Origin: Saxidomus purpurata
Taxonomy: Eukaryota > Mollusca > Bivalvia > Venerida > Veneridae
Assembly (NCBI GenBank): GCA_022818135.1
Contig: JAFMSR010000012.1
Coordinates: 4,534,456-4,598,455, forward strand
Direction: 5' to 3'
Length of the DNA: 64,000 nt
This document shows, piece after piece, positions 21,001 through 32,500 of the stretch (position 1 is its first letter; each line of letters opens with the position of its first letter). The notes under the pieces are model-generated. The model did no database searches, was not told where the DNA came from, and worked only from the letters and a program-made list of their open reading frames with translations. A program made the position numbers and the translations under genes.

Positions 21001-21499
21001 AATCAATCGGTTTACTATATCTTGTTATTCATTGTATAGAATTTGAAATTTAGAAGTGGTAGCAGTCAATCCACACACATCCTTCGTTGTAAAAGAAATA
21101 AACATGTTTAGGGAATAATCTTCATCTTCTTAAATGTCAACAAATATGTATCAATTACAGAACACTGGTCAGGCACAGGTTACCTACACTTCTTCAAACC
21201 AACAAGGAATTAGTCAAGCCAGCTACGGTGTTAACCAGGGAGCACCATATCCCGCTTACCAAACACAAGGATTTAGTCAAGCCAGTGCCCCTCCCTATCC
21301 AGCACCATATCCCGTCATGTCAACAAATCTAGCGACCGCTCCACAACCAACCTATCCAAACCCAGACTTTAGTTCTCCTCCGGCATATGACGACCTCTAT
21401 AGAAACTCTGACCAAGGAGCAAAGCAGCATCAGGAAAATAACAGTTCTGCCTACACAGACACTACAAACAAAGATTGGTGTAAAGGTCTCGAAACGTAG
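15055..21499 (+). CDS. Copy A: CUB-LDLa-transmembrane protein with Pro/Tyr-rich tail, five coding exons
   Basis: Exons: 15055-15154, 17677-17943, 18366-18509, 19611-19840, 21161-21499; all junctions are GT-AG with phases 1,1,1,0. The predicted length is 359 aa. Residues 1-29 form a signal peptide (ILTLSIIGNVVC). Residues 34-170 form a CUB domain over two exons, with four Cys, LMFYFEDLNL, CNDGHLEFY and a beta-rich end IFTIVITAF. Residues 173-204 form an LDLa-like module with six Cys but without the usual Ca-binding SDE. A transmembrane segment follows (~210-234), then a CCICC membrane-proximal cluster. The tail has PYPAY repeats, PPAY (320-323, a WW-domain ligand) and an overlapping YDDL. An in-frame upstream ATG exists at 15016; 15055 has the better Kozak context and matches the MATG start in copy B. 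The tail end (TNKDWCKGLET) differs from B because unrelated sequence begins near 21470. AATAAA lies at 21564. I know no named orthologue; ligand and role are unknown. Confidence 0.85.
16072..17230 (+). repeat. Bivalve dispersed repeat in copy A intron 1, with poly(A) and (gcgt)n
   Basis: A ~22-base A run lies at 16072-16094. From about 16724, 'gtcgagccgcttacgaaagc' starts a dispersed repeat. It carries a (gcgt)n tract at 16778-16806 and two to three diverged ~170-bp units with 'ggcacaaatgttcacc' and 'caaggtcacacttagagg'. Related units form the arrays at 28362-29215 and 33945-34665. Confidence 0.65.
18898..19160. repeat. ~131-bp tandem duplication in copy A intron 3
   Basis: A block starting 'cttaggtgttttatact' (18904 and 19032) and ending 'gcaagaacaacttatttt' is present twice with few changes. 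Copy B has one version of it (about 35660-35775), so the duplication arose after A and B separated. Confidence 0.8.
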
Positions 21500-21730
21500 A
21501 GACGTTGTGTAAAAAGGCTCTGTGAATTTAAAAAATTATCACCGCTTGTCGACGTGTAAACGGAATAAAATTTATATGTGCACGTTCATGGATTTATATT
21601 CTATATAGTGATGAGGATTATATGTTAAACTTTTCTTTAAAACAAACGTTTTAGTACTTTTTTCATCTTTTGTTTTTACAATACGAAAAGACATTCCATA
21701 GTTGGATGTTAAAAGTTTTCACATAAGCTC

Positions 21731-24120
21731 GTGCAAACAATGTCGCACAATAACTACTTAACTGAATTTGAGCCTAAGGCTCTAAACGATCAGACAGAGG
21801 TCAAAATACCTGTATGCAAACCAGCACTCGACCAGATTGATGAAAAAACGAACATTGAGATTACTTCCCCTGTGATAACCCCGATGTTACCTATCACCAA
21901 CAAGTCTATTTATCATGAAGATGTTGATACTGATAATGATATGGATTTGATAGAACTGTTGGGAGATGAAGTTATTGGAGTATATGAACTCTGAATCAAA
22001 ATTAGATGAGGGACGTTACAAATTTTTGAGAATGTTAGTCATTACGAAGACTTCCCTTTCGATATGGACCTGAAGCAGCGTAAAAACACCCGGTCAGAAG
22101 AAACGGCCAACGCAAAATTTGCCAAAGATATACACGTAATAGTCTCAGTGATTGAAGGAGAAGAATTCTGTGTACTTTCTGACATGCTAAGTATCGCTAA
22201 GAAACCCAAACCTCGTACCTCTATATCAGGTACGCTTAAAACACCGGGAGTACAAACGCCGCAATGTCTGTGCAATTCTGAAATCAAAGTACTGAAGGAC
22301 ACTGTCTCCGCATTGCAAGCAGACATCTTACTCATAAAGCAGAGGCAAGCAGCAACCGAAAACCTGAGAGTCTCGGAGCTAAAAGCCGTCAATTCATCGA
22401 TGAATAACTTAGAAGAAGAACTTAACAAGACAAAAAGTAACATAATAACCGATCTTACAAACGCTAAACAAGGTATATCAAATGTAGAAACTATGCTGTC
22501 AGAAGAGCGTTTTAGATGTAAAACACAAACAATTAGCATCAATGACAACGTCAGTTTGATACAGAAAAACGTAGTCGGCTTTCTTACTGCAGTCGGCCGG
22601 TAAATAACTGCTCTCTCGTAGAGACCAGTAAAATCTTGCATCAACCAGCATCAGGCCAACCCCCTGACCCCGCACCAAAAGAATATCCGAAGACAGACAC
22701 ACCTCATTCTGACAAAGCTCAGATAAAGTTTGATAACTTATCGAACGGCCCTTCGGACTCCAAACATAGATATGTACCAGAGGTGCACAGCCCACCACCC
22801 TCGCATACGGTCAGCATTGTCTCATTTAAAAACTCTTGATTCTCAGCCTGGTCTTGGTGATGCAAGCTCTAACAAAGTGTTATCAAACCTGAACCGACAC
22901 GAAAATGACTTGTTCACAGCCATTCCTTATAGTCCATGTCCAAATGAGCCAAATGTTAATGGTAATCTTTATGATTATGACAAGACAGGTGCAAACAAAA
23001 TTCCTACTCTTATAACGTCGCGCGACAAACGAACCAAAACTATTAATCGAGATGGTTCCCGTCACGCCTATAACAGACCAAATCAAGACATCAACTTTGG
23101 TATCATTCATAAGGAAATTGCCGCCAAAAAAGAACGACGCAAACGTCAATATGACTTTTACAATAACCGCCGTCGGTATGATCCCGAAATAGCAGAGACC
23201 GAGATTGAAGAAAATGGCGACGATGAAAAAAGATTTTGATCAGTATGTTCGAAGGAAAACACAACGCTTCTTTGTTGGCGGTTTTATGCCAACTATTACG
23301 GAAGAAAAAATTGCTAACTTCATTGGCAGGCGCAGTCCTAAAGTGACAAACGTGAATATTTACAGGAAACGAAGATTTTACAGTGCAGTAATTCGAGTAA
23401 ATGACGAAGACTCATGACAGATGACCCTTATTTCTGACCAGAAGGGATTACTTGTCGCCCTTGGTTGTCATTAAGTGCTTTGAAGGCGCGATTTAACAAC
23501 AGAAACAATGTACGTGATATATACCTACTATAGTCCAGGCAACTCATGTCCTGGCTCGCGTAATGTCAATGGATACGCGGTGCTCGTCACATTCAATGTA
23601 GATGTTGATTAATCCAAAATGGCGGCAACAAATTTACATATAGCAACGTGGAATGCCACAGGAATTATGTCGAGTGCAAGCTATCTGAGCGATTTACTCT
23701 GTAAACAATAAATTGACCTTATAGGCATAAGTGAGCATTGGTTGTTTCCTTATCATTTACATTTCCTGAATTGCATAAATAGCAATTTCAATAATCATTC
23801 AATAGCAGATCCCGATTTACATTTACCGGGGAACAGACGTGTTGGTAAAGGTGGGATATCACTTTTCTGGCATAAAAAGTTAAATGACAGTGTCTCTCCA
23901 TTAGAATTAAACTCTAGATATATTATTGGAATTGAGATAAACACGAGCCCTGGAAATTATGTATATGTTTTCCGGGTCTATATACCCTGCAAAAACCACT
24001 CGGCTGCTACATATATTAACAGTATGAATGATGTTGAAAATATGTTCTTATATAGATAAAGGTACAAGATAAAGTATAAGGTATAAGATAAAGTATAATG
24101 TATAGATAAAGGTCCCTCCA
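21731..24120 (+). mobile_element. Degenerate LINE fragment: ORF1 and the 5' part of ORF2
   Basis: ORF1 is broken into pieces at 21731-21994, 22064-22603, 22730-23239 and 23205-23417. It has an acidic start, a coiled-coil-like middle (STLKDTVSALQADILLIKQRQ-like heptads), and an RRM-like end with RRKTQRFFVGGF and YSAVIRVNDED. The next codons read DPYF*PEGITCRPWL, with TGA where Trp is expected. ORF2 begins near 23620 with an EEP endonuclease start (LHIATWNATGI, one internal stop, IDLIGISEHWL, GNRRVGKGGISLFW) and breaks off at 24057. A short (aagataaagtata)-like repeat follows. No reverse transcriptase is left. It lies immediately downstream of copy A. Confidence 0.75.
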
Positions 24121-24200
24121 GGCATCAGCACATTTTTAACCTTGATTCTAGGGGCAATATATTGGCCGATCTTATGATCAGACATCGGCTTGTGGCTCGT

Positions 24201-24335
24201 GAATTGACCCGGAGATAAAGGTTCGCGAATTCATTGTCTCGTGAATTGATCCGGAGGTAAAAATTCGCGAATTCATTGTCAAAATGAATTGATCCGGAGA
24301 TAAAAATTCGCGAATTTATTATCAAAATGAATCTC
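24201..24335. repeat. 43-bp tandem repeat, about three copies
   Basis: Units starting 'gaattgatccggagataaaa' and containing 'ttcgcgaattcattgtc' repeat at 24201, 24243, 24286 and, partially, 24329. About one and a half diverged units recur at 41511-41575 downstream of copy B, at the matching edge of the duplicated upstream block. Confidence 0.8.
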
Positions 24336-24339
24336 AAAT

Positions 24340-25413
24340 TTCTGAGTTTTGCGTTTTAATCAATCATAAACTTTAACCAAATGGTTGTGTATTTTCGGCT
24401 CAAATAGGTAGTTTACGTTGCATTTTCGTAAACCAAAATGTGTTAAGACTGAAATTTTAAGTACGCGAGTCAGACGTATTCAAGTGCATGCGTTTATTTA
24501 CATTCTGATGTGAAAGCTTACCAATGAACTCGTATTACACATTACTCAATTCATGGTATTCAAAGTCATATTATTCATAAATAGGACAATACTGCATGAT
24601 TATGTCCACTTACAATGATTACGGTACATCGTTTGACTTGACAGCTAGTAAGAAATAAAAAAAAACAAAAAGCTTTATCATCAAATTCACTTGCTGTCAA
24701 GATATTCAAAACATTTAGCAGATATTAACACGTCCGCACTTTTGTATATAGATATAGAGGAAAGAAGCTATAATATTTTACGATAAAACAGATCACGTTT
24801 CCCACGGCAAAACGTGGGTAAATATCGCACGCGTCCAATCGCATTAAAGTAATGAAAGGTTGTATCATCGAATATTTCATTCTTGCTGTCCAAGATTTTC
24901 AAACACATTTAACAGATTAATTAATCTATTACACAAATTTATGTATTTATCAAATTAATGACGGTATATATTTTAGATCTGAGTTGTGCAAGATACATAT
25001 ATAATGGAGACGGAAGTTAAAATGCCAACTTTAAAGTAAATATTAAATATACGAATCATCGAATAGACTATGTAAAACTACTTTTTACTTGTATATTGAA
25101 AGTTATGTAGACCTTATTTTAACAACATAGTAATGATACAAAACAAACTCTGGATTGCACATCAAATCAATTTTCTAAAGAAAACTCTGTAATTGTACGG
25201 TATTTCGATGCATTAATATCTAAATATAGTGTAAGACCGACTTTCAAAATATTGTTTTTGCCATTTATTTTTAACGAACATTTAGAAATGTTAGAACCTG
25301 CTTGGATATCAACCAAACTTTATGTATGATTATGAAATTATGCCGGCCTAGCGGGTTGGGACTTGACAATAGGGGTCACTTCCAAACATCCATGTGTCTG
25401 TGATTATACTGTG
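24340..25413. repeat. Segmental duplication upstream of copy B, matching 41745-43010 upstream of C
   Basis: From 'ctgagttttgcgttttaatc' on, this block aligns by eye with 41745 onward. The match ends at a 2.6-kb insertion and resumes at 28020-28345 against 43010-43320. The duplicated unit therefore includes more than 1.4 kb of 5' flank, and the C copy preserves the empty site. Confidence 0.75.
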
Positions 25414-25424
25414 ATATCGCTCCC

Positions 25425-25770
25425 TTAGTGCAAAAGGTGCCAACTAACATTTTTCCCAAAAATGACTTTTTGGCATATTTCAATAGAGTTACATGATATC
25501 TACATGTGATATAAAAATATAAATTATATACCCATAAATTATACCCGAATTATCCGAAACCCAAAAGTACCAAGTGATAAACCATAAAAATCTTAGTGCA
25601 AAAAGGTACCATATGCATGTCATTCAGTGCAAAAAGGTACCATTTGACATATGACACCTTTTTGCACTGAATAATGTGTTGTATCTTTGTTTGCTCGAAA
25701 GTGCCTTATGACAAACGGTACCTTTTTGTTCTGAAGTTAAAACATGTACTGCTCTCATGGTACCTTTGAT
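25425..25770. repeat. Left subterminal repeats of the 2.6-kb element
   Basis: At least six occurrences, in both orientations, of 'gtgcaaaaaggtacca' or its complement. Two of them form a 17-bp-arm palindrome (about 25622-25673). The same motif fills 27630-28005 at the other end. Repeated subterminal motifs are typical transposase-binding regions; that role is inferred. Confidence 0.75.
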
Positions 25771-26058
25771 AAATATTGCCTGTGTAGGATACACATCCCA
25801 GCTGCTTCAGGAGTGCTGATAAGGTGTAGAAGTTCACCACTTGTTTTGTTTATTATCTTAATAATGTAATATTATGAGTGCTTTATCTCTGTAGGTGTTA
25901 ATTTGTTGATTAAACACAGAAAATCTCAGTTAAGTTATTCTAGATAGTTGCTGGAATGTAACACTTTCATTCAGATTGGTTAGAAAATAAAATAAATGGC
26001 TGTATAATACACTAATATACTCGTAATAGTATAATTAAAATTACTGTAACTTTCATCC

Positions 26059-26647
26059 ATGGAACACAAAGAAACCGTAAGTACCACCTACTTATCATTT
26101 TATATACTTAATGAAATCTTTCAATTTCAAAATGAAAGTTTATTATTAATGAAACCTAATACAATTTATACCACTTAAATAATTATTATCAATTGTGTTT
26201 GACATGGTTTTCTTACTAATAATATAGACAGACAGCCTGTTGTTCATGTATTATAACATACTACTCTAAAGCTGTAGATGTTAGTGTAGTCATGCATATT
26301 TATTAGTAAAATTTAATCTGTTGATTCAATTGCAGGAAATGGAGTGGTCGGATGACGAGATGTACCGGGCTATACCATTCAGTTTTACAGATTGCACTCA
26401 AAACGAAGCGAATAATCTACAATGCAGTGCAAATGACAAACAAAAAGGCGCTAATACAGAACAAGATGGGGCAAACAGCACCAAAGAAAGAGCCGACGAT
26501 ATCACACAAGATGGGATCAGTAGTGCATGTCAACCCTCCAATGACACTACAGACACTGACGATAACATACCTCTTGCTTTTTTAAGAAAGAAAAAACCCG
26601 TGAAGAGGAAACTAATTCAAGATAGCTCTGATTCTATATTTATATAA
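26059..26647 (+). CDS. N-terminal part of the transposon-encoded protein, two exons
   Basis: A six-codon first exon (26059-26076, MEHKET) ends at a perfect donor 'gtaagt'. The second exon begins at 26336 after 'ttgcag', in phase 0. The 110-residue product starts acidic (EMEWSDDEMYRAIPF). It has a Gln/Asn/Thr/Asp-rich middle and ends with DDNIPLAFLRKKK and a basic patch before SSDSIFI and a stop. The short W.DDEM...IPF and IPLA segments look like N-terminal motifs of a transposon protein. No catalytic domain is present. It is probably the truncated N-terminus left by an internal deletion. Confidence 0.5.
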
Positions 26648-26669
26648 AAATAATTCTGTATGCCATGTC

Positions 26670-27286
26670 GCAGGTGCCAACTTTAGAGAAGATCAGTCAC
26701 AAATTTATTGTCTCTGGCCATTCGCAGACGGAATGCGACACGGCATGCCACCATTGAGGGCGCCAAGAAAATCACAGCAGCTTATGTACCATCACAATAG
26801 TGTACGGTAATTGCCATGGCAAGAAAAGGCAACCCATATCTTGCGATACCAATGAAGTTCAATCACGTTTTTGGCTTTAAAGATTTCGTGAACAATTATT
26901 GCCCAAATCTAAAGATCTCCACTACGGGACATCGGGTAAATTGGCTGAAAATAAAGTGGATCCAGAAAAGAAAGGACAGTCCACGGTCAGTTTTCGTGAA
27001 TTACACGTTTAACAGTCGGGAATTCGTTGAAATTCAAGTTCAAGCACCAGCAACAACGAAACAGCGATAATCCAATATATGGCCACAGCATAACTCAGAT
27101 TTGAGCATGTGTTATCAATCCAAACTGCCCATATCATTGAAAAAGAAAAATGACCTCATCAATTTGTGTAACAAGGAAATTATTCCAGAAGAGTACAATG
27201 CCTATTACGAATCATTGCCCGCAAACACAAAGCAAAAGGATTCTGTTCCGCTTGAGTCAGAAGACGATGACACGGACATTAAGTGA
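26670..27286 (+). pseudogene. Eroded C-terminal part of a DUF7869-type protein
   Basis: After an acceptor-like 'gtcgcag', the frame reads VPTLEKISHKFIVSGHS then QTECD. After a one-base shift comes TIEGAKK.TAAYVPSQ, a TAG where Trp is expected, then MARKGNPYLAIPMKF. Next are VNWLKIKWIQ, FNSREFVEIQV, two stops, LPISLKKKNDLINLC and PEEYNAYYESLP. The order H.F.VSGHS..CD - IE.AKK - VP..W - WLKI.W - LPI..KKK.DL..LC - IP.EY..YY..LP matches the conserved end of DUF7869 proteins, as I recall that family. One frameshift and at least three in-frame stops make it non-functional. Confidence 0.6.
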
Positions 27287-27629
27287 ACACACATAATCAT
27301 GTTGTGAAAACAATTACCAGGTCAAGTACACTGGATGAACAACGGCTGAAATGTGTCCCAATATGTCAAATAGTATTTACTCATTTCAGCACAAAGCGGA
27401 TTTTCTTTTTCATGTATAATTCAACATTCAAGAAACGATTATGTATTCAATAAACCATTTTCGAATGTTCTTAACTAATGAATTCGAAAATTAATTTTGA
27501 CATTAAACCTTCATTAGTGATGCAGCTATTTGTAAATTCTAAATTCACGGAATATACACCTTATAATTTGTGACGGACAAAATGTACTATAGTATCATAT
27601 GGAGCCTTTGTATTTGAATTAAGTTATAG

Positions 27630-28005
27630 CTAAAAGGTACCATATTGTCACATGGTACATTTTGTAATTTCTACTTTATAAATGCATTTAGGACAAAAAG
27701 GTACCAACTGACATATGGCACTTTCTTGCATTCATAACATAAGAAAAATGCTTGGAGCGAAAAGGTACCATATGTCATATGGTACCGTTTTCCATGTTAA
27801 TCTCGAGAAATTGTTTAATGCTAAAAGGTACCATAACACAAAATTAATTAAATATGCATAATTAATGTGGTTAGCCTTGTTCCACTTCTTGGGTACATAG
27901 AACTACACAATATATTCATTTTCTGACAAGTACTAGCAAGTAGAACCTTTCAATGCGATTTTCATCATTTTCAACATAAAAATGCTACTTGGCACCTTAT
28001 TGCAC
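27630..28005. repeat. Right subterminal repeats of the 2.6-kb element
   Basis: Contains repeated 'aaaaggtaccatatg' motifs in both orientations, mirroring the left end at 25425-25770. The last copy leads into the terminal inverted repeat 'cttattgcactaagtgggcg'. Confidence 0.75.
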
Positions 28006-28361
28006 TAAGTGGGCGAAATGTAAGTTGGAATCTCCCAAGAATAGTTTTTCTTTTAAATTCAGTTTAATTCGCGATCGAATGACACTACAAAAACAATACA
28101 GCTTATAGGGTCAATTAAAATAGTATTATAAGTTTTATTACGTGCGAAAAATGTAATATTCGAAATCGTAATACGTGAAGTTTCGGGTGTGTAGTTCTTA
28201 GGGTTGCCGTTTGTAATCTTTCTCGTTGATTTTATTCACTGCAGTGGACCATGAAACATTACAAAGAATATTCCCATGATTCGTACAAGCATCAGCATCA
28301 TTAACATTTCTCTTGTGTCTCAGTCCGACCGATTGTGATTATGATAAAAATGTGTCTTTTC

Positions 28362-29215
28362 ATGCCCCCGAAGGGTGGCATATTAAAATCGCACCGTCTG
28401 TCTGTCTGTCCGTCTGTGCGTTCCCACTTACACATTCGTGTCCAGACTGTAACTTTGTCATGCATTGAAAGATTTTAAAATAACTTAGCACAAATGTCTA
28501 GCACATCAAGACGACGTGTCGCGTGCAAGACCCACGTCCCTAGCTCAAAGGTCAAGGTCACACTTAGAGTTTGAAGGTAATGGATTCCACTATATATGCA
28601 TACATTCGTGTCCGGACTGTAACTTTGTCATGCATTGAAGGATTTTAAAATAACTTGGCACAAATGTCTAGCACATCAAGATGACGTGTCGCGTGCAAGA
28701 GCCATGTCCGTAGCTAAAGGGTCAAGGTCACACTTACAGTTTGAAGGTAATGGATGCCTCTATATATGCATATATGCACACATTCGTGTCCGGACTGTAA
28801 CTTTGTCATGCATTGAAGGATTTTAAAATAACTTGGCACAAATGTCTGCACTCAAGATGACGTGTCGCGTGCAAGAGCCATGTCCGTAGCTAAAGGGTCA
28901 AGGTCACACTTAGAGTTTGAAGGTAATGGATTCCTCTATATATGCATATATGCACACATTCGTGTCCGGACTGTAACTTTGTCATGCATTGAAGGATTTT
29001 AAAAAACCTTGGCACAAATGTTCAGCACATCAAGCTGATGTGTCGCGTGCAAGACCCACGTCCCTAGCTCAAATATCAAGGTCACACTTAGTGTTTAAAA
29101 GAAATGGAATACTGTTTGCATGGTAACTCTGTCATGCATTGAAGAACACATGGAAAGGACACAGACTGTGAGACACCTCTTTCGGGGGCATTCGTCACTT
29201 GTGAATGACAGCTGT
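28362..29215 (+). repeat. Bivalve tandem-array element, four ~177-bp units
   Basis: Opens with 'gcccccgaagggtggcat' and a (tctg)n tract, continues with four units carrying 'tccggactgtaactttgtca', and closes with 'gagacacctctttcgggggc'. Unit starts lie near 28432, 28604, 28781 and 28960. The same element occurs inverted at 33945-34665. It ends about 300 bases before the start codon of copy B. ORFs across it are not genes. Confidence 0.85.
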
Positions 29216-29520
29216 TGTTTCATTATTGAAATACACCCGGGTGCATACGTACGTGTTTTCACTGATAAATTATATGTTAAACTTTATCATCATAGTCTAA
29301 GTATACAATTATACAAATTTGTTCGCTGGTTATATCAATTTTGCAATGATATAACCTTAAAGTGAAAATGTCTCTAATTGTGCGATATTTTGATGCACTA
29401 ACATCTTTAAATCATGTACTACCTTATTTCGAAATATCGCCTCCGACCCATCGCCTACGTCATTTGTTTATATATAATATATCTCTGGCTAACTCGTAAT
29501 AAGGGTATTATTACAATCGA

Positions 29521-32500
29521 ATGTCGTACAAAATGGCGACTGGAACTACACTGTCAATACGGAATAAGGAAATCACCATCTTAGTGATATTAACGTTGTC
29601 AATCATCGGGACTGTCGTCTGTGATAAGTGTAAGAAGTTTGTTTCAATTATAACCATGCGATGTTTAAAGATCTTAAACTATAAACTTAACTGTTTAAAC
29701 TAAATTGTAACCTTCAATACTACAGAACTGTTAACTTGGGTCGATATACGTTGTTACAGAATTGGTTATCTAGCATGTATCTGTATGACTTTATGTACAT
29801 TGGTGACTGTGGAGCAATACTTCTAAATCGCGTGATGCCTTATTGTTCTGTGATAATTCTAATCGATAACAATATGTTCTTTTAAAAGGTCACAGTCTAT
29901 TTTGTTGAGCAGGCGGTCGTATGGAACGCCGGATCTGCCTTCTGATAGGATATTTTGCTATATGTGTATACTTTCCATGTTGTTTTGTAGCATAAATGTA
30001 TATCAAACAGGCGGCTTTTGATTCATAACTCTAGTTCAGATTGCCACACTCTTTACAAAGCGGTGCATAGCCAGTATATTTGGGCATCTTCAATTCTTGG
30101 ATCAAGATGAATATCGCAATAATCTAATATAGCTTCAGACAGACAAACAAATTTAACTTTATCACAATATAGTGACCATATATGTGTATATCAAGTTTCT
30201 ATGAAGGTCTAGCTAAGGATTTGTTTACATTTGCTAGGGTCAATGCTCCTCATTCTACTTAGCGCGAAAAAATGCCTACGGTAAACGTTTATGAGCCTTT
30301 TTTGTTTGTATTCATTAAATTAAACCAATTCGTCAACAGTATTTTAAAACTGCTTCGTGGTACTTTGTAAAAAGTAATGTTCGCTCTTGATTCATCAACA
30401 ACTACATACCTAGCTCAGTTTACATTTTTATGACTATTGGTAATGACATTTATACATATTGCTTATACAAATAAAACCATTCTTACGATCTGCCTTAAGA
30501 ACTTGATTTATAAAATCATGCACTTCATAAGTATTACATTGTTATACATTTTTCATCAATACTTGACGTATTTAGACAAAAGCAAAACCGCCTTGGTCGT
30601 ATTTTATTACGGATTAAGACAAAACAACTTTGATCCGATTGTATTACGGATTGAATAGAACAAGAAGTACATGCCCTTAGATTAACGATAATTGCTCAAT
30701 ATCATCATGTTTCAATTTTAAACATGTTTATGTGATTTATTGAATTGCGCAGATCAGACAGTGTATTGCAAACTCTTATGTTCATAATATTATCTTTATA
30801 CTAATTAGAAAATAAATACGAAATTGCTCCAAACGGTCACATGTTTTATAAAACAACTCACCGATGTTTAAGTTATAGCAGTTGTAATGTCACTATAGAA
30901 AGTTTTAATTTCTTAAAGGATTTACGTGATGCTTTATATTTTTCTCTTATTAATTAAAACAGATTATCATTCTGACGCTCATATTTTAAGACGTTTTTGC
31001 GTTGATATTAACCTAAATTTAAATTTTAATTTGCTTTGAATTGATTTCGTCCAAATGATTCGAATGACTGGGAAAATATGCAAATATCGGGAAAGTTAAC
31101 AGTTATTAATAATTCCATTTAAAAACAACAAATATAACTAGCGTCTATAATAACCATATTCTCTTTGTATATCCACATAAATGTGTGATTTAACATAATA
31201 TATTCCCTTAAATTTAATTTTTATAATTATAGTTAAAGGGTATGTCGACTAATCCATTATAACAACGATAGAACAATCTACAAGAGCATAATACTACTAA
31301 CACAGAAGCAATAGCTGGAACTTTTAGCATGCTGGAAATGTAATTTTATCGTGACGGTCACAGTTGAACTATTTTGTCAAATAGTCAAAATAAATTATTT
31401 GTAAACATACTGTAACATTTATCAAGGGCATCTGTCTAATTACAAACATTTACGGCACGGCAGCTAATGATTTGACAACCTTTTTCGTTTCTAGATCAAA
31501 TGGAGGATTACTGCAACAAGGAATTAAGTTTTATAATAAAAGGGCTGGATCAGGCAAGACTGGAATTAGATGACAATGAAATATATGGCGGAAGAAATGA
31601 TAGGTACCCGTACGAGAAGTACTACAATTGTGAGACTAAAATTGAAGCTTGGTACACAATATATCCAAAGCTCATGTTCTATTTTGAGGATCTAAACCTT
31701 TCATGTAATGATGGACATCTTGAGTTTTACCAGGGAGAAACCGGAAGCACAAGGGTGTCGGGTAAGAAATACAGAGTATTCATTCTTGTCGTTCTTGGGA
31801 TTTTTATGCAGATACTCTGAAAACATATTTCTTAAACTTACCGCAATCCATCAACTACTCAGTAATATTAGTTAAACAATCAGTATAATAGTTGACTTCG
31901 GTATCGAATCATAAACTTCAGAATGGCAATCGTCAACTATTGGACTATTTATTTTCTAGAGATTTTAGCTGCGTGGACTCGATGGTATATATTGCTGCTT
32001 ATAGTTACGTGTTCTGTGTTTTTGATATTTTAACTCATAGTTGCCCTGAGATATAGGTCATTATTAACAATAATTCATTCATAGGTCAAAGTAAAAACTA
32101 TAATCTAAGTTTTGAACCATTTTAGATTAGATAACGTGTTGGGCTACTCCATTAGTTTCTTAATAACTGTCACTGTTAAATTGGTGGAGCCTGTATAAGG
32201 AGTAGACAGTAAATGCAGCGATGGCTACCTGTTACTATTTACGCTTTCAAGATTGTTGCAATAAGTTTACAGATACTTCTTTGATCTGATTTTAATGCTT
32301 TTCATTTACTTCATCGTTTCGGATAGGGTCGCTTTTAGAAGGAATTTCCCTGTCTGTTTATATTTTCATTTAGTTTGAAGTTTCTAAGTTTATCTTATAC
32401 TCTCACTTAACTTGGAACAAAATAAAGCTCGACCTGTCAACCCATAATTCAGATAAATATGTCAAACGCAATGGATTATTAACTGCACTCTGTGGAATGC

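Larger units (their letters stand above)
25416..28017 (+). mobile_element. 2.6-kb TIR transposon with DUF7869-type coding remnants
   Basis: The paralogous block upstream of C (43000-43015) lacks this segment entirely. The left end ATCGCTCCCTTAGTGCAA and the reverse-complemented right end TTCGCCCACTTAGTGCAA form inverted repeats continuing into AAGGTGCCAA. AT flanks both sides (25414-25415 and 28018-28019), suggesting a 2-bp duplication, although the C site has two extra bases. Both subterminal regions hold many copies of 'tgcaaaaaggtaccat'. The interior carries a two-exon N-terminal gene part (26059-26647) and an eroded C-terminal part (26670-27286). The catalytic centre expected between them is missing, so this copy is non-autonomous. 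Confidence 0.8.

Noticed and set aside
22042..22644. 200-codon minus-strand ORF
   Set aside because: It is antisense to the LINE ORF1, whose coiled-coil and RRM-like features are on the plus strand.
28362..29215. CRISPR-like array
   Set aside because: The ~177-bp units are direct tandem copies without unique spacers, in a eukaryotic setting.
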